DNA of 64,000 bases from contig CP136065.1 of the NCBI GenBank assembly GCA_032622095.1, positions 149,795,577 through 149,859,576 on the forward strand, written 5' to 3'. Source of the stretch: Siphonodentalium dalli (taxonomy: Eukaryota > Mollusca > Scaphopoda > Gadilida > Siphonodentaliidae). Below are positions 1 to 12,800 of the stretch, one piece after another; the first letter of the stretch is position 1, and each line of letters starts with the position of its first letter. The position numbers were made by a program, and so were the translations under genes. The notes beneath the pieces are model-generated. The model searched no databases and was not told where the DNA came from. It saw only the letters and a list, made by a program, of their open reading frames with translations.

Positions 1-106
1 GTAAATATTGTTAGGCCAATATATTGTATTACTCGCATGTATAAGAGAATGCATTGGCACAGGGTTTTTGCAAAATTTCAGGAAGCTCCAATCATAAAAG
101 GGTTAA
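1..106. mobile_element. Family-B TTAA MITE, right end
   Basis: Carries cgcatgtataagagaatgca, then ggaagctccaatcataaaag and ggTTAA. Truncated by the window edge. Confidence 0.8.
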
Positions 107-176
107 CAAAATTCAATAGTGGAGACTGTTATCTTAAGTTAAGAGATGACACAACCATTTCACATTTGCATGCATG

Positions 177-628
177 GATCAATCCTGAGTTCAGTGTGCC
201 TGGCATTTGCAGAATGAGGTCCACAGAGGGTTAATTTCCCACATAGCGGACTAGCATCACAAAATTCACTCTCTGTGAACCTCATTCTGCATGGCTTCAT
301 CTGCAATGGGAGACATAGACTCAGACTGAAGTTCCCAAATGGGGAATATTGTGATATACACCCATTGGGAACCTCGATTATGCAATGTGTCATCTGCCAA
401 TTTGGGGATATAGAGAAACTATAAACTAAAAAAGAAACATAATCTATGTGAAGAAGTTTCTATAGAAATTTGATAAGAAAGAAACTATCCAAAGATGAGG
501 CCTAAGCAGAATGAGGTCCCCAGAGGGTGAATTTAGTGATTCTAGACCGCTATGCGGGATAGCATCACTAAATTTACCCTCTGGGTACCTCATTCCGCAA
601 ATTACGGGCACACTAATCTCAGGCTTGG
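177..628. mobile_element. Family-E MITE, full length
   Basis: Terminal inverted motif atcctgag.tcagtgtgcc / ggcacactaatctcaggct. Two internal palindromes on gcagaatgaggtcc. Ends 35 bp beyond the donor of exon aa. Confidence 0.85.
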
Positions 629-668
629 TATGGGTCCCAAGGAGGAAATCATAAGTTTTCAAACTGAC

Positions 669-838
669 CAGATCCCATAAGAAATGTGCAATCCAGTATG
701 TAACAGATCCAATTCCCATCAGTGTCTGCAGGTGCCTTTCCTTATTTAAGTTCTCCGCAACGACATATAGAAGTAGTCCAGATGGGATAAAGGTGAAGGC
801 GATTATTATCACAACAGAGATACCGATATCTGTGGCAG
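669..838 (-). CDS. ABCA1-like: ABCA exon aa, TMD2 helix 2 and coupling helix
   Basis: Acceptor AACACAAG, donor GTCAGT, phases 2 in and 0 out. [20 protein letters not shown] is a helix and [20 protein letters not shown] ending FLWDL is the ABCA K.KHLQf.sGv....YW...f.WDm motif. Downstream exons lie outside the window. Confidence 0.95.
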
Positions 839-3800
839 CTTGTGTTCTGTAATAGAGATAAAAAACAAGAATACATAGAGGATATGTACCTATGGTTTTT
901 GAGTGACTAGCAGTGGAAATATCAATCAGGTCACGAGTTGAAAATTGATATTTCCACTACTAGTCACCTGTGACCTATGAAGCGACCACATGATCATGAC
1001 ACCACCAAGCGCACTTATGTAGCAGTTCAAGTTATATGGGAATATGTAGACACTGCCCCATATCTGATGTATCTCATATGTTTCTTTGGTGTTATAGTTA
1101 TGACTCATATAGGTCATGTGCATTAATTAACTGGACAATCATATTTACACTCCTTGTACCCAACCTGCTGCCATCAGGTACACGACTTCGACTCAAGTCG
1201 CTATCGGCAGCGTTAGGGTAATTCAATTTTAGCTGCGATTGACAGCGAAAGAGTTCAATAAACAGGAGCTTGCTTGCGGACAAAATTGAAGCGAGAGCTC
1301 ATATTTTCCCTGAATGTGAGATTTGATGAACCTAGATACCTAGCTTTATCATAAATTTTCCTAACCTGGGTTAACTTTGAGAACCTTTATCACAAAAAAA
1401 CAAACAAGAAGCACATCAGAGATGTGGGGTCGAGTGGGCTTGGATTGAAAATGCTGATTAAATGTATATTGAAAATGCTTTAATTGTAACTGCATGGCTA
1501 TCTTACACAACTCTGTTGAAGAAGTCTGACAATACCAATGGTTCCCCAGCGAAACCGACCTCACCAAAGTTATTGTGCTATTGGGATCAATGTTCACAAA
1601 AATGAACTAATTAAGGGTCATAAATCCGCCCAAAATATGTGGACCTGGCTGGTTTTCGAAGTTGATAAGACATTTATAGTTCTTTGAAAAAACTTGACTA
1701 AAAACAAAAGATTGCACACCATGGGTGCTGGTACACCTCCAAGGTGCCAAATTAAAAATGGTCAGAACGAAACCCTTTCATGACGGTAGATCCTATGACC
1801 TATATATCTGTGCAACCGAAGAGAAAACGTAATATCTAGATAAACAAAGAAGATAACTTTAGAACCGAAAATGCAAACGTTATTGACCCCTCTGTTGAAA
1901 CGTCTCCTATTGATTGCTAACCTCTTTACCAAATTTTATTCAGATCCGATAAGCAATGGATGAGATAATTGCATAGATGGACAAAAAATCATAATTTCCA
2001 GATAAACAAAGAAGGATAAGTCTAAAATTAGAAATGTCTAAAATTAGAAATGTGACAGCAATCCTGGAGCTTGATTATTTAGGGAATTACTGTATATATA
2101 CTCACATAGTACTTAAGCTAAATAATTTAGCTTGTAATCTTATTGGTTGACTGTATGCTGAAATACCTGGAAGAGAACAAATTTAATCAATCTTCCACAA
2201 AAAAAAAGAATAATTAACCAAATTAATATGCAGTAATCAGATCCACAAATAGTGATAAATTTATGAACAGTTTGTGATTTGGCATACTGCCTTTAACCTC
2301 TTCGCTGCTACTATTACGGACGTAAATGTACACATCATGTGCTATATGGTCCGTAGGTAATACGGACCAACTTCAGCACACTAGCAATAGGCCATTATTC
2401 AGAACTGGAACCCAGAGATTGGTGCATCGGAATAACTGTATCTCGAAGTTTTAACAGTGTATGATGTTCCACGATTGTGAACGATAATAGCCTTTCAACT
2501 GAGTCAGTTTTATGGTTCTTGTGATATTCATTGTATTTTTCCACTGGAAAATGGCAATAACGTCAACAGCCCAGCACACAACGTAATATGGCAGTGAAGA
2601 GGTTAAACTGTGAAATTATATTAGGAAACCAAGATTATTACTTACAATTACATCTCAGTGTAAGATAATATATTACCCTCAAAAAGCCTTTTTTGAGATG
2701 GAAATATCAATAGATGTTAGGAACTTTATAGTGATGTTGCTGCGACGTCATGTGTTGCTGTGATACAATTCCTACTCCCACTATTTAGTTCGGACCTCAA
2801 GTAATTATCCTATTTAAATATATTAGCATTTTGGAAACCAAATGAAAATGAAGAGTGGATGTGATAAAATCCACAAAATAAAGATCACAAGAGCCCAAGG
2901 GGGGAGTAGGGATATTGGGGGGGGGCTTTTTTTTTATTTGGGAGGGGGTTGGAGATGCAGGGATTTTTGGGGGTGACGAGAATTTGCATGGTGGTTGATC
3001 ATCCTATATCCCCCCCCAATCATTTGGTTTATTATTCCACTGGTTTTCCCCCCAAAACATCACGTAACCTGTCATGCAAGACATTTTTACCACTTCTGTT
3101 CTATCCAGTGTCAAAATATTTTGACTTGCAAATTGTTTACATTTCAATAAATTATAGCCAACAGCATAACTATTCCAATGAGTTTCTGGTATAAACTGTT
3201 AGGTCGCCACAGATGTGTCACTACATGCTTGTTGTGAGAACACTTGGTGTCCCACCACATATAAATTCTCAAAGAATTTGGTAAAAAATATTTTCATTTG
3301 GCAAATTATTTGGCAAAAGTAAATTTTGGTCCAGCGCGGACCCTGATACTTACCATATTCCTCTGGGTTTCCACTTCGAATGTTTGCCCGGAGATATGCA
3401 TTGCTGTATGCATTGTAAAATGCTGGCAAAGAGTGATGCCCCTTGTTGTTGAACCAGATCGTGACTGTTTCATTTCCTGAGCCATCATCATAAAATGTCC
3501 AACCGCCATACCTGGAATCATCAAATGTTTTAACATTTTGATGATGATTGAAATTAATTATGAACTGATTTGATGACTGGAGCTTCCTCAAATTTTGTGA
3601 AAACCCTGTGCCAATACATTCTTGTATATATATGCGAGACTCCCATGGGAGCCCCACATATATATATATATATTTACCTTGACCTTGTAAGTCATTGCAT
3701 TCTCTTATATATGCAAGGCTCCCTATGGGAGACTCGCATATATAAGAGAATGCACTGGCATAGGATCTTTAATGCTGCACCAGCGCAGCTACCTTCATGA

Positions 3801-6800
3801 AAGGGTTAATCAATTTCTGTTGATACGTTTTTCACTGACAGACAAGAGCATCGCTGGTGCGTGGTTAAAACCCCTGTTAGTTTATTTGTAAAACTGTTAT
3901 TAAATCAGGTGAAATCTAAGTTGCCTTAAGGGCCATAACTCATGTAAAAATAATTGGATGGAACCCATATTTAAATTTGGACCATATTTTTGGCTCAGAA
4001 ACACACATACCAACTTTGGTTCTGATCAAATAACCCAAACTTGAGTTATCGATCAGAAACCAACATGTTTTGAATTCGAGTAAATTCTAAGTCGAAAAGG
4101 GCTGAAACTCATGTAAAAATAATTGGACAGAACCCATACTTGGCCTGTATTTTTGTCTAATGAACACATATACCGGTAACAACTTTGGTACTGCATGATC
4201 CATTAACCCAAATTGGAGTTATTGAATTGGCATAGAATTGACCACATTTCAATTGTTAACAAAAACAAAATATGTTCGTCTTTCAGGAAGAAGTCATAAT
4301 CATGTCCCTGAAGCCTGTTTTCAGGCCGCATGGCTCAACTGATCAGCTGATGCAATGACACAGCAATGATACACAAGCAATGATTGCTCGGTCTACTATA
4401 CACCATGTATAATATATGATACGCGTGTCAGTCTGTTATACACCATTATAATATGCGGTAGGCTTGTCGGTCTACTATACATCATTATAATATACGATAT
4501 GCCTGTCTGTCTACTATAAATCATTATAATATACGATACGAGTGTCGGTCTACTACACACCATTAGGGGGCTTCATTATAATATATGATACGCATGTAGG
4601 TCTACTATACACCATTATAATATACGATGCGCGAGTCGGTGTGCTACACACCATTATAATATATGATGCACGGGTCAGTCTGCTACACACCATTATAATA
4701 TACGATGCGCAGGTCAGTCTGCTACACACCATTATAATATACGGTACATGTGGGAGTCTGCTGATACACCATTTTATCACATAATTTGCCCATAAAAGCA
4801 GTTTCATAATTATCGATAAGGGACACGTTTATTATCAGCGCGTGCGATGACGTCACACCGTTCTTCAAATGACTTGCGATCGCTGCAGTTTATTATCGTT
4901 GTTTTCGATGGATATTTCGCTTTGCTTCGCGTTTATTTGATCATGTGATAAAAAGTATCTCACACTCGTCCTATTTTATACGTAATTTATCAACCTCGTC
5001 CACTAAATTCTATTTGAGCCTCGGTAAACCTCGGCTCAAATCGAATTTAGTGAACTCGGTTGATAAATTCCGTATAAAATAGAAACTCATGTGAGATCCT
5101 CTATATAATATACGATATGTAGGTCGGTCTATTATACACCATTATAATATACGGTACGTTTGTGGGTCTGCTGATACACCATTATAATATACGATATGTA
5201 GGTCGGACTACTATACACCATTATAATATACGATATGTGTGTCAGTCTATTACATACCATTGTGTTGCTCTACTATACACCATTATAATATACAATATGC
5301 AGTTTGGTCTACTGTACATCATTATAATATATGATACGCATGTCGGTCTACTATACCATTATAATATACGTTACACGGGTCGGTCTGCTTATACAACATT
5401 AAAATATACGATACGTGTGTCAATCTGCTGATACACCATTATAATAGACGATGCCCGTGTCGGTCTGCTGACACAACATTATAATAAACGATGAGACCAA
5501 CCACATAGGATGATATAGCTCAAGGGGTGCTTATACAAATCACCGGCAGTATTGAACCTGGCAATGATAGGGTGACCTTGAGGAAGAGTCGGCGTGACTC
5601 GTCGAGCAAGTGGTTACTCCCAAAAGAAATTTAATGCGGCCTGACATAGTGTGGTAATAACAGTTACTGCATACTTGCTAGGCTCAAGGCTTAAGAAAAC
5701 GCAGAGAGAAAATTTTAATATAACTGAACTTTTGATTATTTGGTTCGATTCGAGGTTTGATCAGATGTGAGATCTTCTCTCCAATTTGATGTTTGATTCG
5801 GTGAAAAAATTGTAATTCGCAGGAGCCTACCACATTATTACTAGAAACCTACCTCTTCTGTACGAAACTGAAGAATGTGTCTAGAAGTTGATCGTTAACA
5901 CTGAGTCCATCAAATGATTGGAGGATCTCTGATGTAGTAGTTACAACTTCACGAGGAGGAATGCCACCTGATCCTTCTGTACATTTATAAATGCCGTCTC
6001 CGCAATGACATGTTGACTTGTTATTATAATATATGTTGGGTTGTTCAAAACTTGTTCCTGGTTCAACACATTGGAAATGGTCGCTGAATGCTGTACTCCT
6101 ATAAACATGAAAAGAAGGTCAGCACAGGATAATAAGAAAGGTGCTTAAAACACAGAATGTTTATTTATTTGGTCCTATAAAAAAAGTTCAAACAAGCTGG
6201 TGATCAATGTATTTGTATAGATATTTAATTCTAGCATTTCAGTGACTTCAATAGTAGAGTATGACTTGATACATGTATATACAAATGTTATCCAATATGA
6301 TACTTATAAACCTAACAAGAGGTTGCATCTCGGGTGCAGACAGGGGAAATTGAACATAGTCAAGACGGAACCCAAATATATAATAAACAAAGGAGAAATA
6401 CATTTCAAACAGAAACAAAATGTTCACAGGACTCTAGCCAGGACAGATAAAAAAACCATTATTTCCAGATGAGCAACGAAGGATAATTCAACTGAGGAAT
6501 GGAAAATGTGAACATCATTGGGCGTTTTTTTTTAAAGCACTCCGAATGGTGAACTTCCATACCAATTTCATCTGATGATTATTGGCTGATATATATATCT
6601 GGACAGACAGACAGACAAAAACAATCCAGTATGACCCCCTTTTTTCTTCAAAAAGTGGGAGTATATAAATAATATAACAAATAAATCATAAAGTATTATA
6701 AAGTTATTATACAATGTTGTGTACAGTATGTGTTTTTTTTGTTAGAGTCCAGGTTGTGGTGACAAGTCATATTGAACGAGACACGCAGTGTCAAGTCCAA

Positions 6801-9800
6801 TATGACTTTTCACCACAACCTGGATGAGTACAAGAAAAACTCATACTGTACACAACATTGTATAATGACATTTTTATTATCCATCTGTATGTTTATCCAA
6901 ATGTTTGGAAACAAAACTTTAGTGGTTACTTTTGGTATTTGTCAGCACATAATTCTCTATAAAAGCCTGTATTTGATCATCAGAAAGCATGATTTGGAAC
7001 AGTAAACACGGAAATGAAAAAAAACTCAATGCAGAAGTGAAACATCGGCTAAATCCACCAGTGTTGCGCGCGCATCACAATTTCACCGATTCATTTCGCA
7101 ATAATTAATTCGTCCCAATAAAAAAGTGATATTGCACACTTAGGAGTCCAATATGACATTCGGGAGTACAATATGACTTTTTCCCGGACTATCACATGGT
7201 GGCTTTTACCCAATTGGAAATGGTGTTAGTTATTAAGGGATGGATAATAATACATACTCTGCGTCAAAATCTTCCATGCATGATGTTGCCACTCCTGGTT
7301 TCTTGATAAAAGCATCTGTAATATCTTTACCCAGTTGACTTGTCCCTTCATCTCTGTATGAAACAATATCAATATAATATCAATATCAAACAAAAAAAGA
7401 ATTATAAGATACAGTAATGCCCTAAGTAATTGACCTCTAACCACCGCAGAATTGGGTAACTTTTCAGGATTTAGCTCTTAGAGCTCTTTCCATCAATGTT
7501 TCACATTATTATAATCAATAAATTTGAAAAATGATCAAGGAAATATGGGTTGATACAAAAATCGGACTTGGCAATGAAAGGGATAAAAAACATGAAATAA
7601 CCTGTCTCAGAAAATTCCCATTTACATGGAACAGTCAACATGTTAATATACAAAATATTATTGACATACCATATATGAAGATGGAGATAAAGGTGTGGGC
7701 ATTTAGGATAGGGATGTTTAGGATCACCTCTAAATGGGAGCTATTGAATTTGAATGATTTTTGATGAAAAACATGGCCGTCGGCAGCTACCTTGGATTTT
7801 ACTCTTTGTCTGACTAAATCCTTTGGCACGCCCTACAGACGACATCCCTCATCCGATCGTCACCAAATTTCATATGTATCTTCGGGGTGACCTCTTGATG
7901 GGAACCATAAATTTTGTTTTTAATTTATTTGAAAATATGGCCTGACAGCAGCCATCTTGGATTTCACATTTGAATTCATTGGCACATCCGGCAGCCCACA
8001 TTTAATTGAGAGTTGTTTTGAAATTTTACAGGCATGTTTTAATTATCACCTCTAGATCGAATTTGATGAAAAACTATGCTGCCGGAAGCCATCTTGGATT
8101 TTACTCTTTGCACGACTAAATAATTTGGCATACATTACAGCCAACGGACGATTAGATTTATGTCATTGAGATCTGACATGTGGTTGAGATATCTGCTTGG
8201 ATGGACAGACAGACGAACAGAGGACCGGACGCATGTAATCCAGTATAGATACCCACCATATCCTTTGTCATGGGGGTATAATTATGTAAAAGTTGAAAAT
8301 GGGAGATAACTCTACTAAAATTAATTGGTTCAATCTCAAAATTGTAGAAGCTTGCTCAATTTATAATGGTGGTTGGAAATGAAAGAATAAAAGCTCTGGC
8401 AGAAAGATACCTAAACAGATATTAGATTGTATTAGATTTCAGTTGTGAGGGCGTGTATTTTAAAGATGGATTCAGTGTTACAAGAAATGCCACATGAAAG
8501 ACACTCTTGTTTGATATTGATTATTTTTATCATATATTTCATATAAAGTTTTTAGGGCCAAAAAAAAAAGGGTTTTGATACTCAGCCATAGCCACATTGA
8601 AAAAAATGGCCCGCGTTGGACCATTTTATTCCGAATTTGGATTCTCACCATAGTTGTAAACCGGTAAAACGAAAAAAGGAAACTGTCACATGGAAATTAT
8701 AGTTATGTTCAAATATCAAGTAGGAGCTAAATACAATGGTGTATTGTGGGTATTCAACAAAAGACCATAGGTAACGATAACTATCAGGTATATTGTCACC
8801 ACAGGCTGTCAAAACTTAAAAAAAGTTTATTGGTCAAATGTGTTTAAATATTTCACAAAAAGCAAGAAGTTGGATATTGAATAAATCATCCAACAACCTG
8901 ACCTTGGTGACCTTTGCACAGTAAGTAAGTAACCCTGCCAGATAAGAGTTTTCCCCTAGCTATGCTATTGTGATCGAAGTTTACAAAAACCGCAGCAGTT
9001 TGACAAGCAGTTTACGTACATTTTGACATGTTTATGATGGTTATTTGAAGTTTTATTGTCTATTATTGTGCCGATATTAAAATCATATCAATATATATAT
9101 CAGATTAAATTAGGTAATATCCGTTATAAAGTTCTCCCTATATTATCTGGACCTGAGAAGGTATAATAACCCATGCTTACTATGGGCAGAACAAAATAAA
9201 AAATAGAAATAAAACCCTTGTGCCCACATTGATTTTAAAAAAAATTGCCTGAGAATCAATTTTTTTTTTTTTTTGACTAATAAAAAAACTTTATGCTGGA
9301 TTTGGTTTACAGAGTTTTTGTCAGTAAAAGACAAAATAAAAAGTGAAGTTAAATTTGATTTTGTATGATGTTGTAACTGGAGGTCTGAAATCCTGAATAC
9401 ATCTTTAATAAAACCAAGTATAAGACTCACTTGTAGAACATGTAGCTGTCAGGGCCATACAAAGCTGGTGTAAGCAGTAATGCAGGCTTTTCAACCTCCT
9501 GTGGTCTTATTTGGCTGACACTCACACCCAGCAGGAAGAACAAAATTGGCAGAATTATGACAGAAACAAATATTTTCCAGTTTCTGATGACATGCAGCGT
9601 TTTCTTTGTCCACATAGATCCAACATTTCTCATGCAGCTAGCTCCTCTCCTCTGTTGTTTCTTGCGTTCTGTTCCAGAATCTGCAAATTAATTATATATA
9701 GTTGTGCCAAGAAATGTCAACAAATAGAATCCTCCACTATAAGGCCATTAAAAATAGCAGCTGGGCTGTCGCCCGGTGCATACCCTGATGTGGCAACCAT

Positions 9801-12800
9801 TGAGATCTGATATCCTATAGCAGATCGAGCTAATGGCTTGGAGTTACCAAAATAAAATTTCCATATGAATAATAATTCAAGTCGACCCTACGTACCCTGA
9901 AAGGGGGTGGATTTTTGGAGAGTTTCGCACTTCAGTACTTTCATAGCGGATAACAAGCCCATTTATTTGTTAAACTGTCCTGATTTCAATTGAGACGTTT
10001 CCGGTAATTAAATTAAATCAGTAATTTGCAGAATGTTTTCGGAAAAAATCACTTTGCTTTGGGAAAATGTTTGCGGAAAAATACGATGTTTTCGGTAATT
10101 TACAGAAAGTTTGCAGGAAAAATCACAATGTTTTCGGAATGCGGAAAACTATGTTTAAAAAAAAAAATTTGCTAATTCCACAAATACTTTTGAGACGTGC
10201 CCTAACGTCCTTAACAAACTCAAGCAAAAATCACTGAACTGAACCCATATTCAAAAGTTGCTTGTATTTTTGGTTAAGAAACATGTATTTTTGGTTAAGA
10301 AACACTCACACCAACAATGATTCCGATGCACCCTAATGTCCTTAACCCTTTCAGAGCTCTTTCCATCAATGTATCACATTATTATGATCAATAAATTTGA
10401 AAAATGATCAAGTAAATATGGGTTGATACAAAAATCGGAATCAGCACTGAAAGGGTTAATATACTCAAGTAGTGAACATTACGCCTTAGCGCCTAGCAGG
10501 CTGCAAGGGCAGCTCCGAAACTTTCGACAGTTTTATATGTTTTATCAAGCACAGACAAACCAGAATCGATGCATGAGAAGGGATTGAGATGGAGATGATG
10601 CACATGCCACAAATCGGATGAAAAATGACCGCTTTGAAGAGAAACAAGCGTTTTTCGTGTATATGGTATGTTCTATGGACAATTCTATCATTATTGTTAG
10701 TCAAGACGGACAATGACGTCAATGACGCTGTTTTCTACCACACTGAAATGGCATTGAGATACTACTCTCAGAATCAAACTTTTTATATTAAAATGGAGAA
10801 TAAATCTTTGGAAGACCACAGTTACCTTACAAGCTTGAATCGACATCATCCCTTGCCATCTATAAAATTATCTAAACATTTGTGTACGAAAACCAACAAA
10901 ACGTGCTTGCCGTGCCAGTAGACGAAAGGTGAGGAAAATGTGTTCAGACTAAATAGACAAATTTCAGGTTATGCTATAATAAAGACTCTTGTGTAATCGC
11001 GGAGATATACAAGTACAACATCCTCCTGATGTCAGCAAAGTTCCTGAAGAATTTCAGAACATAGATGTAATAATTTCCAGTCAGGTACTAACATAATTAG
11101 AAATATCGACAGTTACACTTTGATTAAATTATAGTTGACTCCGCGAAACAACCGAAAACTTATCGCAGATCCTGCAGGCTGATAACACTGAACACATAAT
11201 GCACAAGGTCGCAGAAGACTCATCTCTTCAATTATGTTTGGAGGTATAGCCAGTTTTATGTGGTGTGGTGACAATGATAGACTTTAATTGTTGTATTATA
11301 TATGTTTTTGCGTAGGATTTTTCTATGTTGTACATACTATAATATCGTTACGTCTTAGCGCCTAGCAGACAGCAAGGACAAAATGAAATCTTATGCTTTG
11401 TGTAGGATGTTTCTATTTTGTACGCGCAATGGAACTAATTGATTGTGGAATGCGTTTGAAATGTATTTTATAATAATAATAATAAGTAAAAAATCACTGA
11501 ACTGAACCCATATTCGAATGTTACCTGTATTTTTGGTTAAGAAACACACACACCAACAATGGTTCTGACTTCTGACCAAATAATCCAAATCAATCGAAAA
11601 CCAAAATAATAATGAACAGAGGCAGACTGGTATGAAATAAGTGAAACAATCTGCTTCTTACCAGATTTGATGTCCTGTAATATCCTCTTGTCAGTAATTG
11701 CATAGTTTTGCAGATTTTCAGCTGTCACAGGCTTGCCTGTACTGGCCAGTCCAGTCATCTTCAAAAATACCTAATAACAAACAAAACAATGATTAACATT
11801 ATTATCAATGATCAAACTTAATACCTATTAATTTCTAAAGTATGTATAGGAAATTAGAAATAGTAACTTAATAAAATGTAGGGTTGTATAATTTACACAA
11901 ATTTAGGAAGGCAGAGGAATTAACACAAATATATATTCATATTATCGTAGATATTCAGAACTTGGGCTTTAATTAGGTGCCTATTTACTAATACTAGCTA
12001 TTTGCAGCTGGTTGCAACAACTGAGATTTTCACCCAGCTGTAGGGGTGCAATTTAAGCAACCCCTAGTGGAAACCATGATTACAGAAATCCAATGCTTCT
12101 TAACCATTCTAATACTGGAGCTTCTTCTTGAAATTTTGTGAAAACCATGTAACAATGCATTTTATTATATAAGAGAATGCACTGGCACAGGGTCATTAAT
12201 GCTGCACCAGCACAGCTCAATCTGATTCGATGGTCCCCATATAATCAGATTCCAACAAAAACAAAATTGTCAGTAATGTCGCTTCATTTATCAGAATCAA
12301 TTAATTGCCCCAAAATAATGCTAACAACCACTGTCAACTATAGTATAAAATTGCCCGAAACGTGTTATTTATCAACATGTTGTTCGATGAAATTTGGCCT
12401 TATTATCAACAGAAAGCCTCTTGATTTTAGAGTTATCCATCTTCATCCGCAATTTGGTCCGAGACCGTCGGCTCGTCGACAGTTTACTGGGCCACTATTA
12501 ATTATTGATGGTGAAAAATACTAGATTTCAAAAATCAATATCTAATAATCCTGAGCTTTGATAGGTGGGTTCCTGGACTCGAATCGTATATTTTTTACCC
12601 CGTGAATCCAAATAAATAGTAATTGAGGGGCGATTAATTGGATTATGCATCTTTAAATACAGGCAAAATCATGTCAATTTAAAACTGTTAATACCTCCTC
12701 CATTGTAGTGAATGTCAGAGCATAGTTCCCAATTTCCTGGTTATTAGCCATGTGGTCGAGTTCATCAGCCATATAAGCCATCTGAGTCCCATGTTCATTA

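Noticed and set aside
2940-3010. Minus-strand [11 protein letters not shown] as the missing NHP exon
   Set aside because: No acceptor in the right phase; a stop follows the only possible AG and the surrounding G-run is low complexity.
4542-4807. Overlapping ORFs of 80 and 84 codons on both strands
   Set aside because: They are translations of the minisatellite unit; period and repetition explain the open frames.
4393-5500. CRISPR-like repeat array
   Set aside because: Units are contiguous diverged minisatellite repeats without unique spacers, in a eukaryotic intron.
12177-12524. 115-codon plus-strand ORF
   Set aside because: Runs across the junction of a family-B and a family-D element; an accident of repeats.
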